Of a DNA stretch of 64,000 nucleotides, positions 8,440 to 15,971 are shown piece after piece. The notes beneath the pieces are model-generated. The model worked only from the letters and a program-made list of their open reading frames with translations, was not told the origin of the DNA and ran no database searches. The translations under genes and the position numbers were made by a program. Numbering within the stretch: the stretch's first letter is position 1; every line of letters begins with the position of its first letter. Source of the DNA: Prolixibacter denitrificans (GTDB lineage: Bacteria > Bacteroidota > Bacteroidia > Bacteroidales > Prolixibacteraceae); contig NZ_PYGC01000008.1 of NCBI RefSeq assembly GCF_003014495.1, positions 62,001 to 126,000 on the forward strand, given 5' to 3'.

Positions 8440-9150
8440 CTATTGGTTGTCAATCATGTCGTCGAGTACCTTTTCCAGGTAACTGTAACTCGGACGATCG
8501 ATGGTATTTTGACTAAGATATTTGAATTGTACCACGCCGTTTTTATCGATAATGAATACGCAGGGAATCGCTTGCGGAGCGTTGCCACCGTCAAATTTTG
8601 GGTCGTAAAGTCCAAGCGAATCGGTGAGTTTATGGTCGGCGTCAGCGATGATGGTGATAGGCGTTTTCACATCTTCAGGCTTGATGGTGTGGTCCTTCGG
8701 AAACATTTTCCGGGCTGTGTGCATCCAGCGTTTCCGTCCTTCCGAAAGCTTGGTTGTGTCGGCAGGGTATTTCCACTGTTCTACCACTTTCATCTGTTGC
8801 GGAATGGTGGCAATCCACTGGGCAACGGTGTCCTTACTGTAGGGAAGCACAAAAGCCACTTTCAGATTGTGCTTTTCTTCCAACTGATTGAGTTTATCGA
8901 AGTCGATCATCTCCATGTAGTTGTACTGACAGATGTTGCACCAGTGGTTGGGGACAACCAGGCCGCGGTTGAATATCAGCATCACATTCTTGCCTTTGTA
9001 ATCGTTGAGGTCGAACTCGCCGCCCTGGTATATCTGGGCTTTGAATTCTGGCATTTCCTGCCCAACAATTACTGCTTTCATCTGTCCGAAACTAACGAGG
9101 GAGGTGCCCAGCAACAGGGCAATCAGTAACAAAGAAGTTTTTGTTTTCAT
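8440..9150 (-). CDS. Exported redoxin/peroxiredoxin-like protein with CxxC active site
   Basis: A 236-residue protein with a signal peptide (MKTKTSLLLIALLLGTSLVSFGQ). The AhpC/TSA-Redoxin fold is indicated by the FKAQIYQGGEFDLNDYKGKN start, the central strand VMLIFNRG and the C-terminal PCVFIIDKNGVVQF. The active-site region reads NHWCNICQYN with Cys71 and Cys74. A CxxC pair in this position resembles a thiol-disulfide reductase more than a classical peroxiredoxin. An insertion of about 60 residues (about 110-170) sits between the active site and the cis-Pro segment. The role is probably periplasmic redox homeostasis. It is monocistronic, with its own terminator. Confidence 0.75.
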   Translation of the reverse strand: MKTKTSLLLIALLLGTSLVSFGQMKAVIVGQEMPEFKAQIYQGGEFDLNDYKGKNVMLIFNRGLVVPNHWCNICQYNYMEMIDFDKLNQLEEKHNLKVAFVLPYSKDTVAQWIATIPQQMKVVEQWKYPADTTKLSEGRKRWMHTARKMFPKDHTIKPEDVKTPITIIADADHKLTDSLGLYDPKFDGGNAPQAIPCVFIIDKNGVVQFKYLSQNTIDRPSYSYLEKVLDDMIDNQ

Positions 9151-9334
9151 AGAATATATAGGTTTGATGTTTCTGTATGAGCGGCAGTTAATGGTGCCGA
9201 TTAAAGTTAAGAGGTTTTTTTTAATGAATAATTAGGAAAATAGGGGAAGAGTTGATTAGGCTCAAGCCATGGGGAAGAATGGACATCCAGGTAGATGCTG
9301 ATTAAAAGAGAGATTATTCCTGAATGAGGTATTG

Positions 9335-9393
9335 AATTGCCCCTGACTTCAGTCGGGGGAGAAAGGAACCAAAGAGAAAAAGGGCTTTAGCCC
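9335..9393. repeat. REP-like hairpins downstream of the RAYT gene
   Basis: Two elements: AATTG followed by a stem with tip GACTTCAGTC (9335-9359), and the palindrome GGGCTTTAGCCC (9382-9393), which ends 3 bases before the transposase stop codon. Both types recur on the other side of the transposase. A degenerate GGCTCAAGCC lies at 9259-9268. Confidence 0.75.
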
Positions 9394-9396
9394 AAT

Positions 9397-9852
9397 CTAA
9401 CTTCCTTTAAGTTTTTGAAAATTGTATTTCTGAATAAATTCATCATACTCCTCCTGAAAAGTTTTGTGCCGGTGATGTTCTTCCTGATGTTTAATGTAGC
9501 CACTAACACGGTCTAACATCGATTCCGAGACAGAAACAGCAAAATAGTCATTTTGCCATGCGAATTTTCGCCCTCTTAAGGATTGCTGAAACTCCGGGTG
9601 TCGATTAATCCAGAAAGATGATTCTCCTTTGATGAGTTGAACAGTCTTCTGCAGTGTCTGATTTGTGCCCAGAGATATTAGACAATGGCAATGGTCCTTG
9701 AAACCATTGATGTGTTCTATGAATATCTCTTTGGAACCCGCATGCTCCCGGATATGTTGCCAGACTTGTTTTCTGAACTCAGTTGAGAATAATAATGGTT
9801 CTCGGTTTTTGGTGCTCCATACAAAATGGATATGTGTTTTAACAAAAGGCAT
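9397..9852 (-). CDS. REP-associated tyrosine transposase (RAYT, IS200-like Y1 family)
   Basis: A 151-residue intact Y1/HUH-type single-strand transposase. The two metal-binding histidines are in DHCHCLIS (His54 and His56). The probable nucleophile is Tyr119 in GYIKHQEEHH, preceded by NDYFAVSVS, the usual block of these proteins. The protein is longer and more basic than classical IS200 TnpA at its C-terminus (HHRHKTFQEEYDEF). There are no IS terminal inverted repeats. Instead the gene is embedded in REP-type hairpins, as expected for domesticated RAYTs, which mobilise or maintain REP sequences. No accessory or cargo gene is attached. Confidence 0.88.
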   Translation of the reverse strand: MPFVKTHIHFVWSTKNREPLLFSTEFRKQVWQHIREHAGSKEIFIEHINGFKDHCHCLISLGTNQTLQKTVQLIKGESSFWINRHPEFQQSLRGRKFAWQNDYFAVSVSESMLDRVSGYIKHQEEHHRHKTFQEEYDEFIQKYNFQKLKGS

Positions 9853-9932
9853 CTGGTCTAGTATTTAGGTGATGGATATTGAAGATAGTAAAAATGAAGC
9901 ACAAAGGAGGTGTCTGGAGGATTGAAATAGTT

Positions 9933-10174
9933 GGGCTAAAGCCCATTGTTGTGGGCATTTTAACCCCATGGCTGAAGCCATGGGCAATTGAAGAAGACAG
10001 GATGCGAGCAGGTTTTGGATTGATTATTTTTGGATGAAGCAGTTTTAATTGCCCCCGACTTCAGTCGGGAATCGGATGCAAGAATTTAGATTGGCTTTAG
10101 CCAAAGAAGAAATTGGGCTAAAGCCCATTTAGTGTTTAGACTTGGTTATCCCATGGCTGAAGCCATGGGCAATT
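9933..10174. repeat. REP cluster upstream of the RAYT gene
   Basis: This covers most of the gene-free stretch 9853-10240. Hairpins of two kinds alternate. Kind 1 has the head AATTGCCC and the tip CTTCAG: 9964-9989 (minus orientation), 10047-10070 (plus) and 10150-10174 (minus). Kind 2 is GGGCTAAAGCCC: 9933-9944 and 10115-10126, with the variant TTGGCTTTAGCCAA at 10091-10104. The kind-1 stems differ (ATGGC/GCCAT versus CCGAC/GTCGG) but stay paired, so structure rather than sequence is kept. The pair 10047-10070/10150-10174 is in opposite orientation, like a BIME. Confidence 0.8.
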
Positions 10175-10186
10175 AGGGGAATTCAT

Positions 10187-10216
10187 AAAAAAATGCCCCA
10201 TCACTGAGGCATTTTT
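10187..10216 (-). terminator. Intrinsic terminator of the GH27 gene
   Basis: Arms AAATGCC (10191-10197) and GGCATTT (10208-10214). The A-run from 10187 reads as U on the minus strand and a T-run follows on the plus strand. Confidence 0.7.
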
Positions 10217-10240
10217 CATTCCATATATAAAGTCTTCTTT

Positions 10241-11440
10241 TTATTTCTTTTCCGGTGTTAGCCGCAACATTAACACGCCATGGGCGGGGATGTCGGCGGT
10301 AAGATTTTTGCTTGTGTTGCCGATAGCTTTGTGTTGCCACAGGTCGCGCAAGTCATATTTTTTATCGCTGAAGGATACATAATGTTTCGCGTGACTGATG
10401 CCGGTTTTCTGCCAGTTGTAATCCAGCTTCCAGGGTGTGTCTGCCCGGTTGAGGAAGCAAACGGCTAGTTCATCATTGTCAAGGAATTTCACCCATATTT
10501 CTTGGTCTCCATAGTCGATGAAGCGGAATCCCTGTTCGCCCAGTGCATCCTGGTCAACCTGAATAACCTCCTCATTGGTGAGTATCTTCTTGGTTTCGTC
10601 GTCCATGCTGCGGAGATCGTTGCCGGCCATCAATGGAGCAGCTAACATACACCACATACTGAAGTGTGTTTTGTACTCCTCGTCAGTCATCCCACCATTA
10701 CCTACTTCCAGCATATCGGGGTCGTTCCAGTGGCCGGGACCAGCGTATTTCCAAAGGTCGGCATTGAGGTCGATGATTTGGAGGACGCCTTTGGCTCCCC
10801 AGTTAATTTCTCCTTTGAACGAATCGAAAATGTCGCCGGTGGTGCGCCATAGGTTGCCAATGCCTTTGCCCCATTCCCACGGCTTGTTGGAACCCCACTC
10901 GCAAATGCTGAACACGATGGGACGGCCGGTAGCTTTCAGTGCATCACTCATGGTTTTGTAGGCGGCTTCGGCATTTTGTCCTTCGTTGTAACACCAATCG
11001 TATTTCAGGTAATCGACTCCCCAGGCTGCGTATTGACGAGCATCCTGGAATTGGTATCCGCGGCTTCCCGGTCGTTTCTGGCAGGTCATCGAACCGGCAC
11101 AGGAGTAAATCCCGAATTTCAATCCCTTGGAATGAATGTAATCGGCCAGGGCTTTCATCCCGTCAGGGAAACGTTTCGGATCGGGAATGATGTTTCCGGC
11201 ACTATCACGGCCTACCTGCCAGCAGTCGTCAATCACAATGTATTGATAACCGGCATCGGCCATGCCGCTGTTCACCATGGCATCGGCCATCTCTTTGATG
11301 AGTTTCTCGCTAACGTTACAGCCAAACTTGTTCCAGCTGTTCCAGCCCATCGGAGGAGTGGCTGCCAATGTTTCCGTTTTTTGAGCAAACAGCTGCATGC
11401 TGAAGAAAACCAGTAGAAGGAGCGTTGTTAGTTTTTTCAT
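10241..11440 (-). CDS. GH27 alpha-galactosidase, exported
   Basis: A 399-residue protein with a signal peptide ending near LFAQ (residue 20). GH27 hallmarks are present: PPMGWNSWNKFGCNV at the start of the barrel, YIVIDDCWQ, the nucleophile Asp148 in YLKYDWCYNEG, the acid/base Asp203 in the WRTTGDIFDS segment, and GHWNDPDMLEVGN. A C-terminal beta-sandwich of about 90 residues completes the family's two-domain layout. Removal of terminal alpha-galactose (or, in some members, N-acetylgalactosamine) is expected in the periplasm. It is divergent from the hybrid two-component regulator of PUL 1 across a 262-base gap (11441-11702) in which I found no convincing promoter, and may belong to that regulon. 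Confidence 0.93.
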   Translation of the reverse strand: MKKLTTLLLLVFFSMQLFAQKTETLAATPPMGWNSWNKFGCNVSEKLIKEMADAMVNSGMADAGYQYIVIDDCWQVGRDSAGNIIPDPKRFPDGMKALADYIHSKGLKFGIYSCAGSMTCQKRPGSRGYQFQDARQYAAWGVDYLKYDWCYNEGQNAEAAYKTMSDALKATGRPIVFSICEWGSNKPWEWGKGIGNLWRTTGDIFDSFKGEINWGAKGVLQIIDLNADLWKYAGPGHWNDPDMLEVGNGGMTDEEYKTHFSMWCMLAAPLMAGNDLRSMDDETKKILTNEEVIQVDQDALGEQGFRFIDYGDQEIWVKFLDNDELAVCFLNRADTPWKLDYNWQKTGISHAKHYVSFSDKKYDLRDLWQHKAIGNTSKNLTADIPAHGVLMLRLTPEKK

Positions 11441-11702
11441 CGTTTATATGTGTTACGTTGATATTGTGTGATGAACGTTTGAGTGTTGTCGTGGCGAAGA
11501 TTTGTCAGGGTAGTTTTGTGTGATTTGATTTAGCTCTCCGAAAATAATGATAATGTCGGTAAATCGTTTGAATTTAGAAGGAAATTGTATGATTGACATT
11601 AAGATATTTTGCGGTTTAGGGATATAGGACGGATACTTTTTGTCCCCTTTAACACTGAAAATAAACGTATCTTCGGGGTGTGCTTTTGTATTAAGGGGAA
11701 TA

Positions 11703-14700
11703 ATGAGCCATAAAGTTACTTGCTTTTTCATCGTCTTTCTTTTCCTGAATTTCTTCGGCCGTTCGATGGCCAGCGAGCGTCAGTTTGAAATCCGTACACT
11801 GACTAACTCCAACGGATTGTCGAACAGCTCGGTGAATGATATTTTTCAGGATTCGAACCATGTATTATGGATTGGTACATGGGACGGTTTGGATCGTTAT
11901 GACGGACATGCCATCCAAATCTTTCGGCCCGAGCCCGATAATCCCAACAGTTTAAGTAACCAGGTGATTTTGAAGATTGAGGAGGGTAAGGATGGTTATC
12001 TCTGGGTCTTGACTATGCACGGCATTAACCGATTGAATCCGAATACCCGGCAAATCAAGCGATACTTTTTCGGTCGTGAAGACAAAGCACCTCTCACCGA
12101 GTCTGAGTTCCATCTGGCGGTTGACCAACAACGAAACATTTTTTTTGAAGCGAAGGAATGGGGATTGGGGTATTACGCCAACGATTCCATCCGGCGACTT
12201 TCATCCGGCGATTTACCGGCACAGGCCGTGCGGGAGATTCGTTTTTCTCCGGTAAACACGCTACTGATTCAATACGCTAATGGCGATTTGCTGGAAGTTC
12301 GCCTGCATCGCGACAGTGATGGTGCTGTGACGGTGGTGGGGCTGAAAAAAATTGCTCAACATGTTCGTGATTTTTTGAATGAATCGAAGGATAAGATTCT
12401 GCTGTTGACAACCGACGGGCGGTTGGCGACCTATTCTTTTACCGATGGTAAAATAGAAACAACCCGTTTTAGTGGTATTCAGAAGCTCATTGGGAAAACG
12501 CGTAGAGGCGTGTTGATTGCTGACTCGAAAAAGCATTTCATCCTGAAACCGGATGGAACGGTGGAGCAAAATTCGTGGCTTAGTCACATCAACAGCAGGA
12601 AATTGTCGACGGTTTTTGAAGGGAATGAAGGTGTGGTCTGGATTGGAACCGATGGAGACGGAATTTATAAGCTGTTTCCTCGTCACAAGCTGTTTCATTC
12701 GGTTACACAGGCGCAGATTCCGGCCTTGCGGGGTGGCAACGTGCGGGCGTTCTGTCTGGCTCCCGATAGTGCTTTGTGGGTTGGAACCAAGGGACAGGGA
12801 CTGTTCCGATTTCCGGCACATTTTTACCAAAAAAACTCTGAGGAGAAAATTCCGGAAGAGAATTACTATTCCGCCAATTCACCACTCAACAATTCGGTCT
12901 TTTCGCTCTTTTGTGGTAGAGACAGCCTGATGTTTATCGGGACGGACGGTGACGGACTTTCGGTTTATGATTTCCGGTATCACCGTCTGATTGATTGGGC
13001 AGATATTGAGGGCTCTGAAAACTGTATAGCTTTTCGTTCGGTGTATGCCATTTATCAGGATGAAGAGGGAGTTATTTGGTTGGGAACGAATGGTTATGGA
13101 ATGCTGCGGCTGCGGCTGGAAAGAAACGGACGCAAGCTACGGGTAACCGATTTTAAGCAGTACGTAGCGAATGAGAACCTGGCCGGAAAGCTGAGTAGTA
13201 ATATTATTTTTTCCATCATTCCGGAGAATGGACAGGAGTTGTGGATTGGCACGCGATTGGGCGGACTGAATTTGTTTAATAAGAAAACGGAATCATTCCG
13301 GGTTTTCAGAAAGACGCCAGGCGATTCGTTAAGTCTGAGCAACGATGATATTCTTTGCCTGTACAAGGATGCCCAAAAGCGGTTGTGGATTGGCACCAGT
13401 TTGGGATTAAATTACCTTGAAACGGAAAAATTGACCGATCATCCCGCTTTTCACGGTTTTACCACAAACGATGGGTTGCCCAATAATACCATTCACGGTA
13501 TGGTTTGCGATCATGCCGGAAACTTGTGGGTGAGCACGAATCTCGGACTTTCTCAATTCAACGTCGAAAATCACCGCTTTCGTAATTTCACTGAAGAGGA
13601 CGGTTTGCAGAACAACGAGTTTGCCGATGGTGCATTCTTTCGGGATGACCAAACCGGATATATTTTTATGGGTGGTAACAGCGGCTTTAACTATTTCCGC
13701 TCATCCGAAATCGGCGAATACACTTATATCCCGAATATCGCGATTAGTGATATCAAAGGACAGAATGACGATAAGCCCTATTATCATTCGTTTGTGGTGA
13801 CGCCTCAGTTGAGAAATCCTCCTCATGTTAACCTGAAATATGATCAAAACTTCTTCGATATTACACTGGCAGCGCTAAGCTTCATCAACAGTGAAAAGTG
13901 CCAGTATTCATACTATTTGGAGAATTTTGACAAGCAATGGAACAACATTCAGAACCGGCGTGTGATTTCGTTCACGAACGTTCCGCCCGGAAATTATACG
14001 CTGTGGCTGAAGTGGTCGAACAGCGACGGTATCTGGAGTCCGCCGGTTCATGCGGTCGATTTTCGTATCAAACCGATTTTCTGGGAATCGGCCTGGGCTA
14101 TTGGTATCTACGTACTGCTGACTTTGTTCTTCCTACTGTTCGTACAAAATTACTGGAAGAAGCAGCAGTTGCTGAAACAGAATATCGAGCTTCGGAAGCG
14201 GGAAGAGGCGCTGCACCAGAACAAGCTGACCTTCTTCACGAATATCGCTCACGAGCTGCAAACACCGTTGACATTGATTGTTGGACCGTCGCAAAAGCTG
14301 GCGGACGACCCCGGCATCGATCATGAAGGAAAGAAGTTCGTACACATGATTCAGCGGAATACGAACAGGCTGTTGTTCCTTATCCAGCAGTTGCTGGAAT
14401 TTCGCAAAGCGGAGAATGGGCATCTGGAAATGCAGACCATGTATTTTAACTTGGTGAACCTTGTGGAGCAGATAGCCGAACTGTTCGACGACTGGGCCAT
14501 TCGGAACAAAATTGATTACAAGATTGAATCGCCACCGGAAATTCCCGGCTGGTATGATCAGGATAAGATTGAAAAGATCATCTTCAACCTGTTGTCGAAT
14601 GCCTTTAAGTATACACCGCGGGGCGGAAATATCAAACTGAAGATGCAGATTGCTGAGTCGGACAAACAGGTACGCATCGAGGTGATGAACTCCGGGAAAG

Positions 14701-15809
14701 GAATTCCAAAGGAAAAAATTCCCCGCCTGTTTGAGCGATTTTTCATAACCGATGAAGGAGTCTCTTCTGATCCGGATAAATTCCGGACAGGGATTGGCCT
14801 GGCTTATACCCGTAGTTTGGTGACAGCCATGGGCGGTACCATTGATGTGGAAAGTGTGGAAAACAAGCTCACGACTTTTTCTGTGTTGATGCCTTGTTGT
14901 CAACCCAAAAGCGAGAATATCGATGAGCAGGAGCCGGTTGATGAAGTCGTTCTTTCCCGGCAGCTGCATCACATTCTGACAGAGTCAAAGTCGCAGCCTG
15001 ATGACGGACAGGAAAAGGTGCGCACCCTGGAAACGCTGGAGAAAAAGCAGAAGACGCTTTTGATTGTGGAGGATGAACCGGATATTCACCAGTTACTGGA
15101 TGGCATGCTGAAGGATAAGTACCGGCTGCTAACAGCTTACAACGGTGTGGAAGCGTTGAAAGTGATGGAAACAGAGATGCCGGACCTGATTATTAGCGAC
15201 GTGATGATGCCGCAAATGGACGGAACAGAACTCTGCAAACAGCTGAAAACGGATCTGAAGACCTGCCATATTCCCATTATTCTTCTGACAGCCAAAAGTT
15301 CGGTTGCGCATCGGATTGAGGGCCTGGAGAGCGGTGCCAATTCGTACATCCCAAAGCCATTTCATCCCCAACACCTGGAAGTACGAATTGAGAAGCTGTT
15401 GGAAGAGCGAGATCGAATTGCCCGTTATTTTCAGCAAGGTAACGGATTGGAAAATCATATTCAGTTGTCGGTTGCGGAAGAAGACCAGCAGTTCATCGAT
15501 AAAGTAATGGAAATTATTCGGCAGCACATCGACGACGAAAAATTACAGGCTACTTTTCTTGAAAATGAGATGGGCATGAGCAGCTCGCAGTTTTACCGGA
15601 AGTTGAAACAGGTTTCCGGTATGTCTCCCGGCGATATGATTCGGTCGATGCGTTTGAAACATGCTGCACAACTTTTAAAAACTTCTTCGCAAACGGTAAC
15701 CGAGGTTTTCTACCAGTCGGGATTTAACAACCGCTCCTATTTCTACCGCGAATTTCAAAAAATGTTTGGTATTCCACCTAAGCAATACCAATTGAAATAT
15801 CGGAAATAG
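11703..15809 (+). CDS. Hybrid two-component system regulator (SusR/HTCS type) of PUL 1
   Basis: A 1368-residue protein. A signal peptide (about 1-22) is followed by two seven-bladed beta-propellers built of Reg_prop repeats (visible as recurring LWIGT and VWIGTDGDGIY), a YYY domain (about 715-785) and one membrane span (about 797-818). The cytoplasmic part has a HisKA domain with phospho-accepting His850 in NIAHELQTPL, an HATPase (NLLSNAFKYTPRGG, GIGLAYTRS), a receiver domain with Asp1166 in SDVMMPQMDG, and an AraC-type helix-turn-helix at the C-terminus. The periplasmic sensor normally binds an oligosaccharide released from the target glycan and activates the adjacent susCD genes. The ATG at 11703 is preferred to an upstream TTG at 11640 because it begins at the signal peptide. 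Confidence 0.95.
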   Translation: MSHKVTCFFIVFLFLNFFGRSMASERQFEIRTLTNSNGLSNSSVNDIFQDSNHVLWIGTWDGLDRYDGHAIQIFRPEPDNPNSLSNQVILKIEEGKDGYLWVLTMHGINRLNPNTRQIKRYFFGREDKAPLTESEFHLAVDQQRNIFFEAKEWGLGYYANDSIRRLSSGDLPAQAVREIRFSPVNTLLIQYANGDLLEVRLHRDSDGAVTVVGLKKIAQHVRDFLNESKDKILLLTTDGRLATYSFTDGKIETTRFSGIQKLIGKTRRGVLIADSKKHFILKPDGTVEQNSWLSHINSRKLSTVFEGNEGVVWIGTDGDGIYKLFPRHKLFHSVTQAQIPALRGGNVRAFCLAPDSALWVGTKGQGLFRFPAHFYQKNSEEKIPEENYYSANSPLNNSVFSLFCGRDSLMFIGTDGDGLSVYDFRYHRLIDWADIEGSENCIAFRSVYAIYQDEEGVIWLGTNGYGMLRLRLERNGRKLRVTDFKQYVANENLAGKLSSNIIFSIIPENGQELWIGTRLGGLNLFNKKTESFRVFRKTPGDSLSLSNDDILCLYKDAQKRLWIGTSLGLNYLETEKLTDHPAFHGFTTNDGLPNNTIHGMVCDHAGNLWVSTNLGLSQFNVENHRFRNFTEEDGLQNNEFADGAFFRDDQTGYIFMGGNSGFNYFRSSEIGEYTYIPNIAISDIKGQNDDKPYYHSFVVTPQLRNPPHVNLKYDQNFFDITLAALSFINSEKCQYSYYLENFDKQWNNIQNRRVISFTNVPPGNYTLWLKWSNSDGIWSPPVHAVDFRIKPIFWESAWAIGIYVLLTLFFLLFVQNYWKKQQLLKQNIELRKREEALHQNKLTFFTNIAHELQTPLTLIVGPSQKLADDPGIDHEGKKFVHMIQRNTNRLLFLIQQLLEFRKAENGHLEMQTMYFNLVNLVEQIAELFDDWAIRNKIDYKIESPPEIPGWYDQDKIEKIIFNLLSNAFKYTPRGGNIKLKMQIAESDKQVRIEVMNSGKGIPKEKIPRLFERFFITDEGVSSDPDKFRTGIGLAYTRSLVTAMGGTIDVESVENKLTTFSVLMPCCQPKSENIDEQEPVDEVVLSRQLHHILTESKSQPDDGQEKVRTLETLEKKQKTLLIVEDEPDIHQLLDGMLKDKYRLLTAYNGVEALKVMETEMPDLIISDVMMPQMDGTELCKQLKTDLKTCHIPIILLTAKSSVAHRIEGLESGANSYIPKPFHPQHLEVRIEKLLEERDRIARYFQQGNGLENHIQLSVAEEDQQFIDKVMEIIRQHIDDEKLQATFLENEMGMSSSQFYRKLKQVSGMSPGDMIRSMRLKHAAQLLKTSSQTVTEVFYQSGFNNRSYFYREFQKMFGIPPKQYQLKYRK

Positions 15810-15858
15810 ATATTTCGTCCCTATTGCAATTTATTGTAAATCTGAATGTTTTCCTGAT

Positions 15859-15887
15859 TGTATACACTTTTGAAGACATAGTGTACA
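15859..15887 (+). promoter_or_regulatory. Inverted repeat upstream of the PUL 1 operon, possible regulator site
   Basis: TGTATACACT (15859-15868) and AGTGTACA (15880-15887) form an imperfect dyad about 85 bases upstream of the ATG at 15972. It is placed where the AraC domain of the HTCS could bind. The assignment rests on position only. Confidence 0.3.
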
Positions 15888-15971
15888 GCATTTGCTTCGT
15901 TCCTGCTCCAACTTTGAGGTACCAATAATCCACACCTCGAATCAACCTGAAACAACTGTAAAATTAAACCA

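Noticed and set aside
8386-9129. Open frame of 247 codons on the plus strand opposite the redoxin gene
   Set aside because: It begins inside the terminator, and the translation has no recognisable family or sensible composition. The minus-strand redoxin has a signal peptide and motifs.
9933-10174. Possible CRISPR array from the regularly placed palindromes
   Set aside because: Elements alternate in orientation, spacing is irregular, they are hairpins without uniform spacers, and no cas gene is present; a REP cluster fits better.
14133-14972. Long antisense frame (279 codons) within the histidine kinase part of the HTCS gene
   Set aside because: It is opposite to strongly conserved HisKA/HATPase sequence and shows no domain; a shadow of codon bias.
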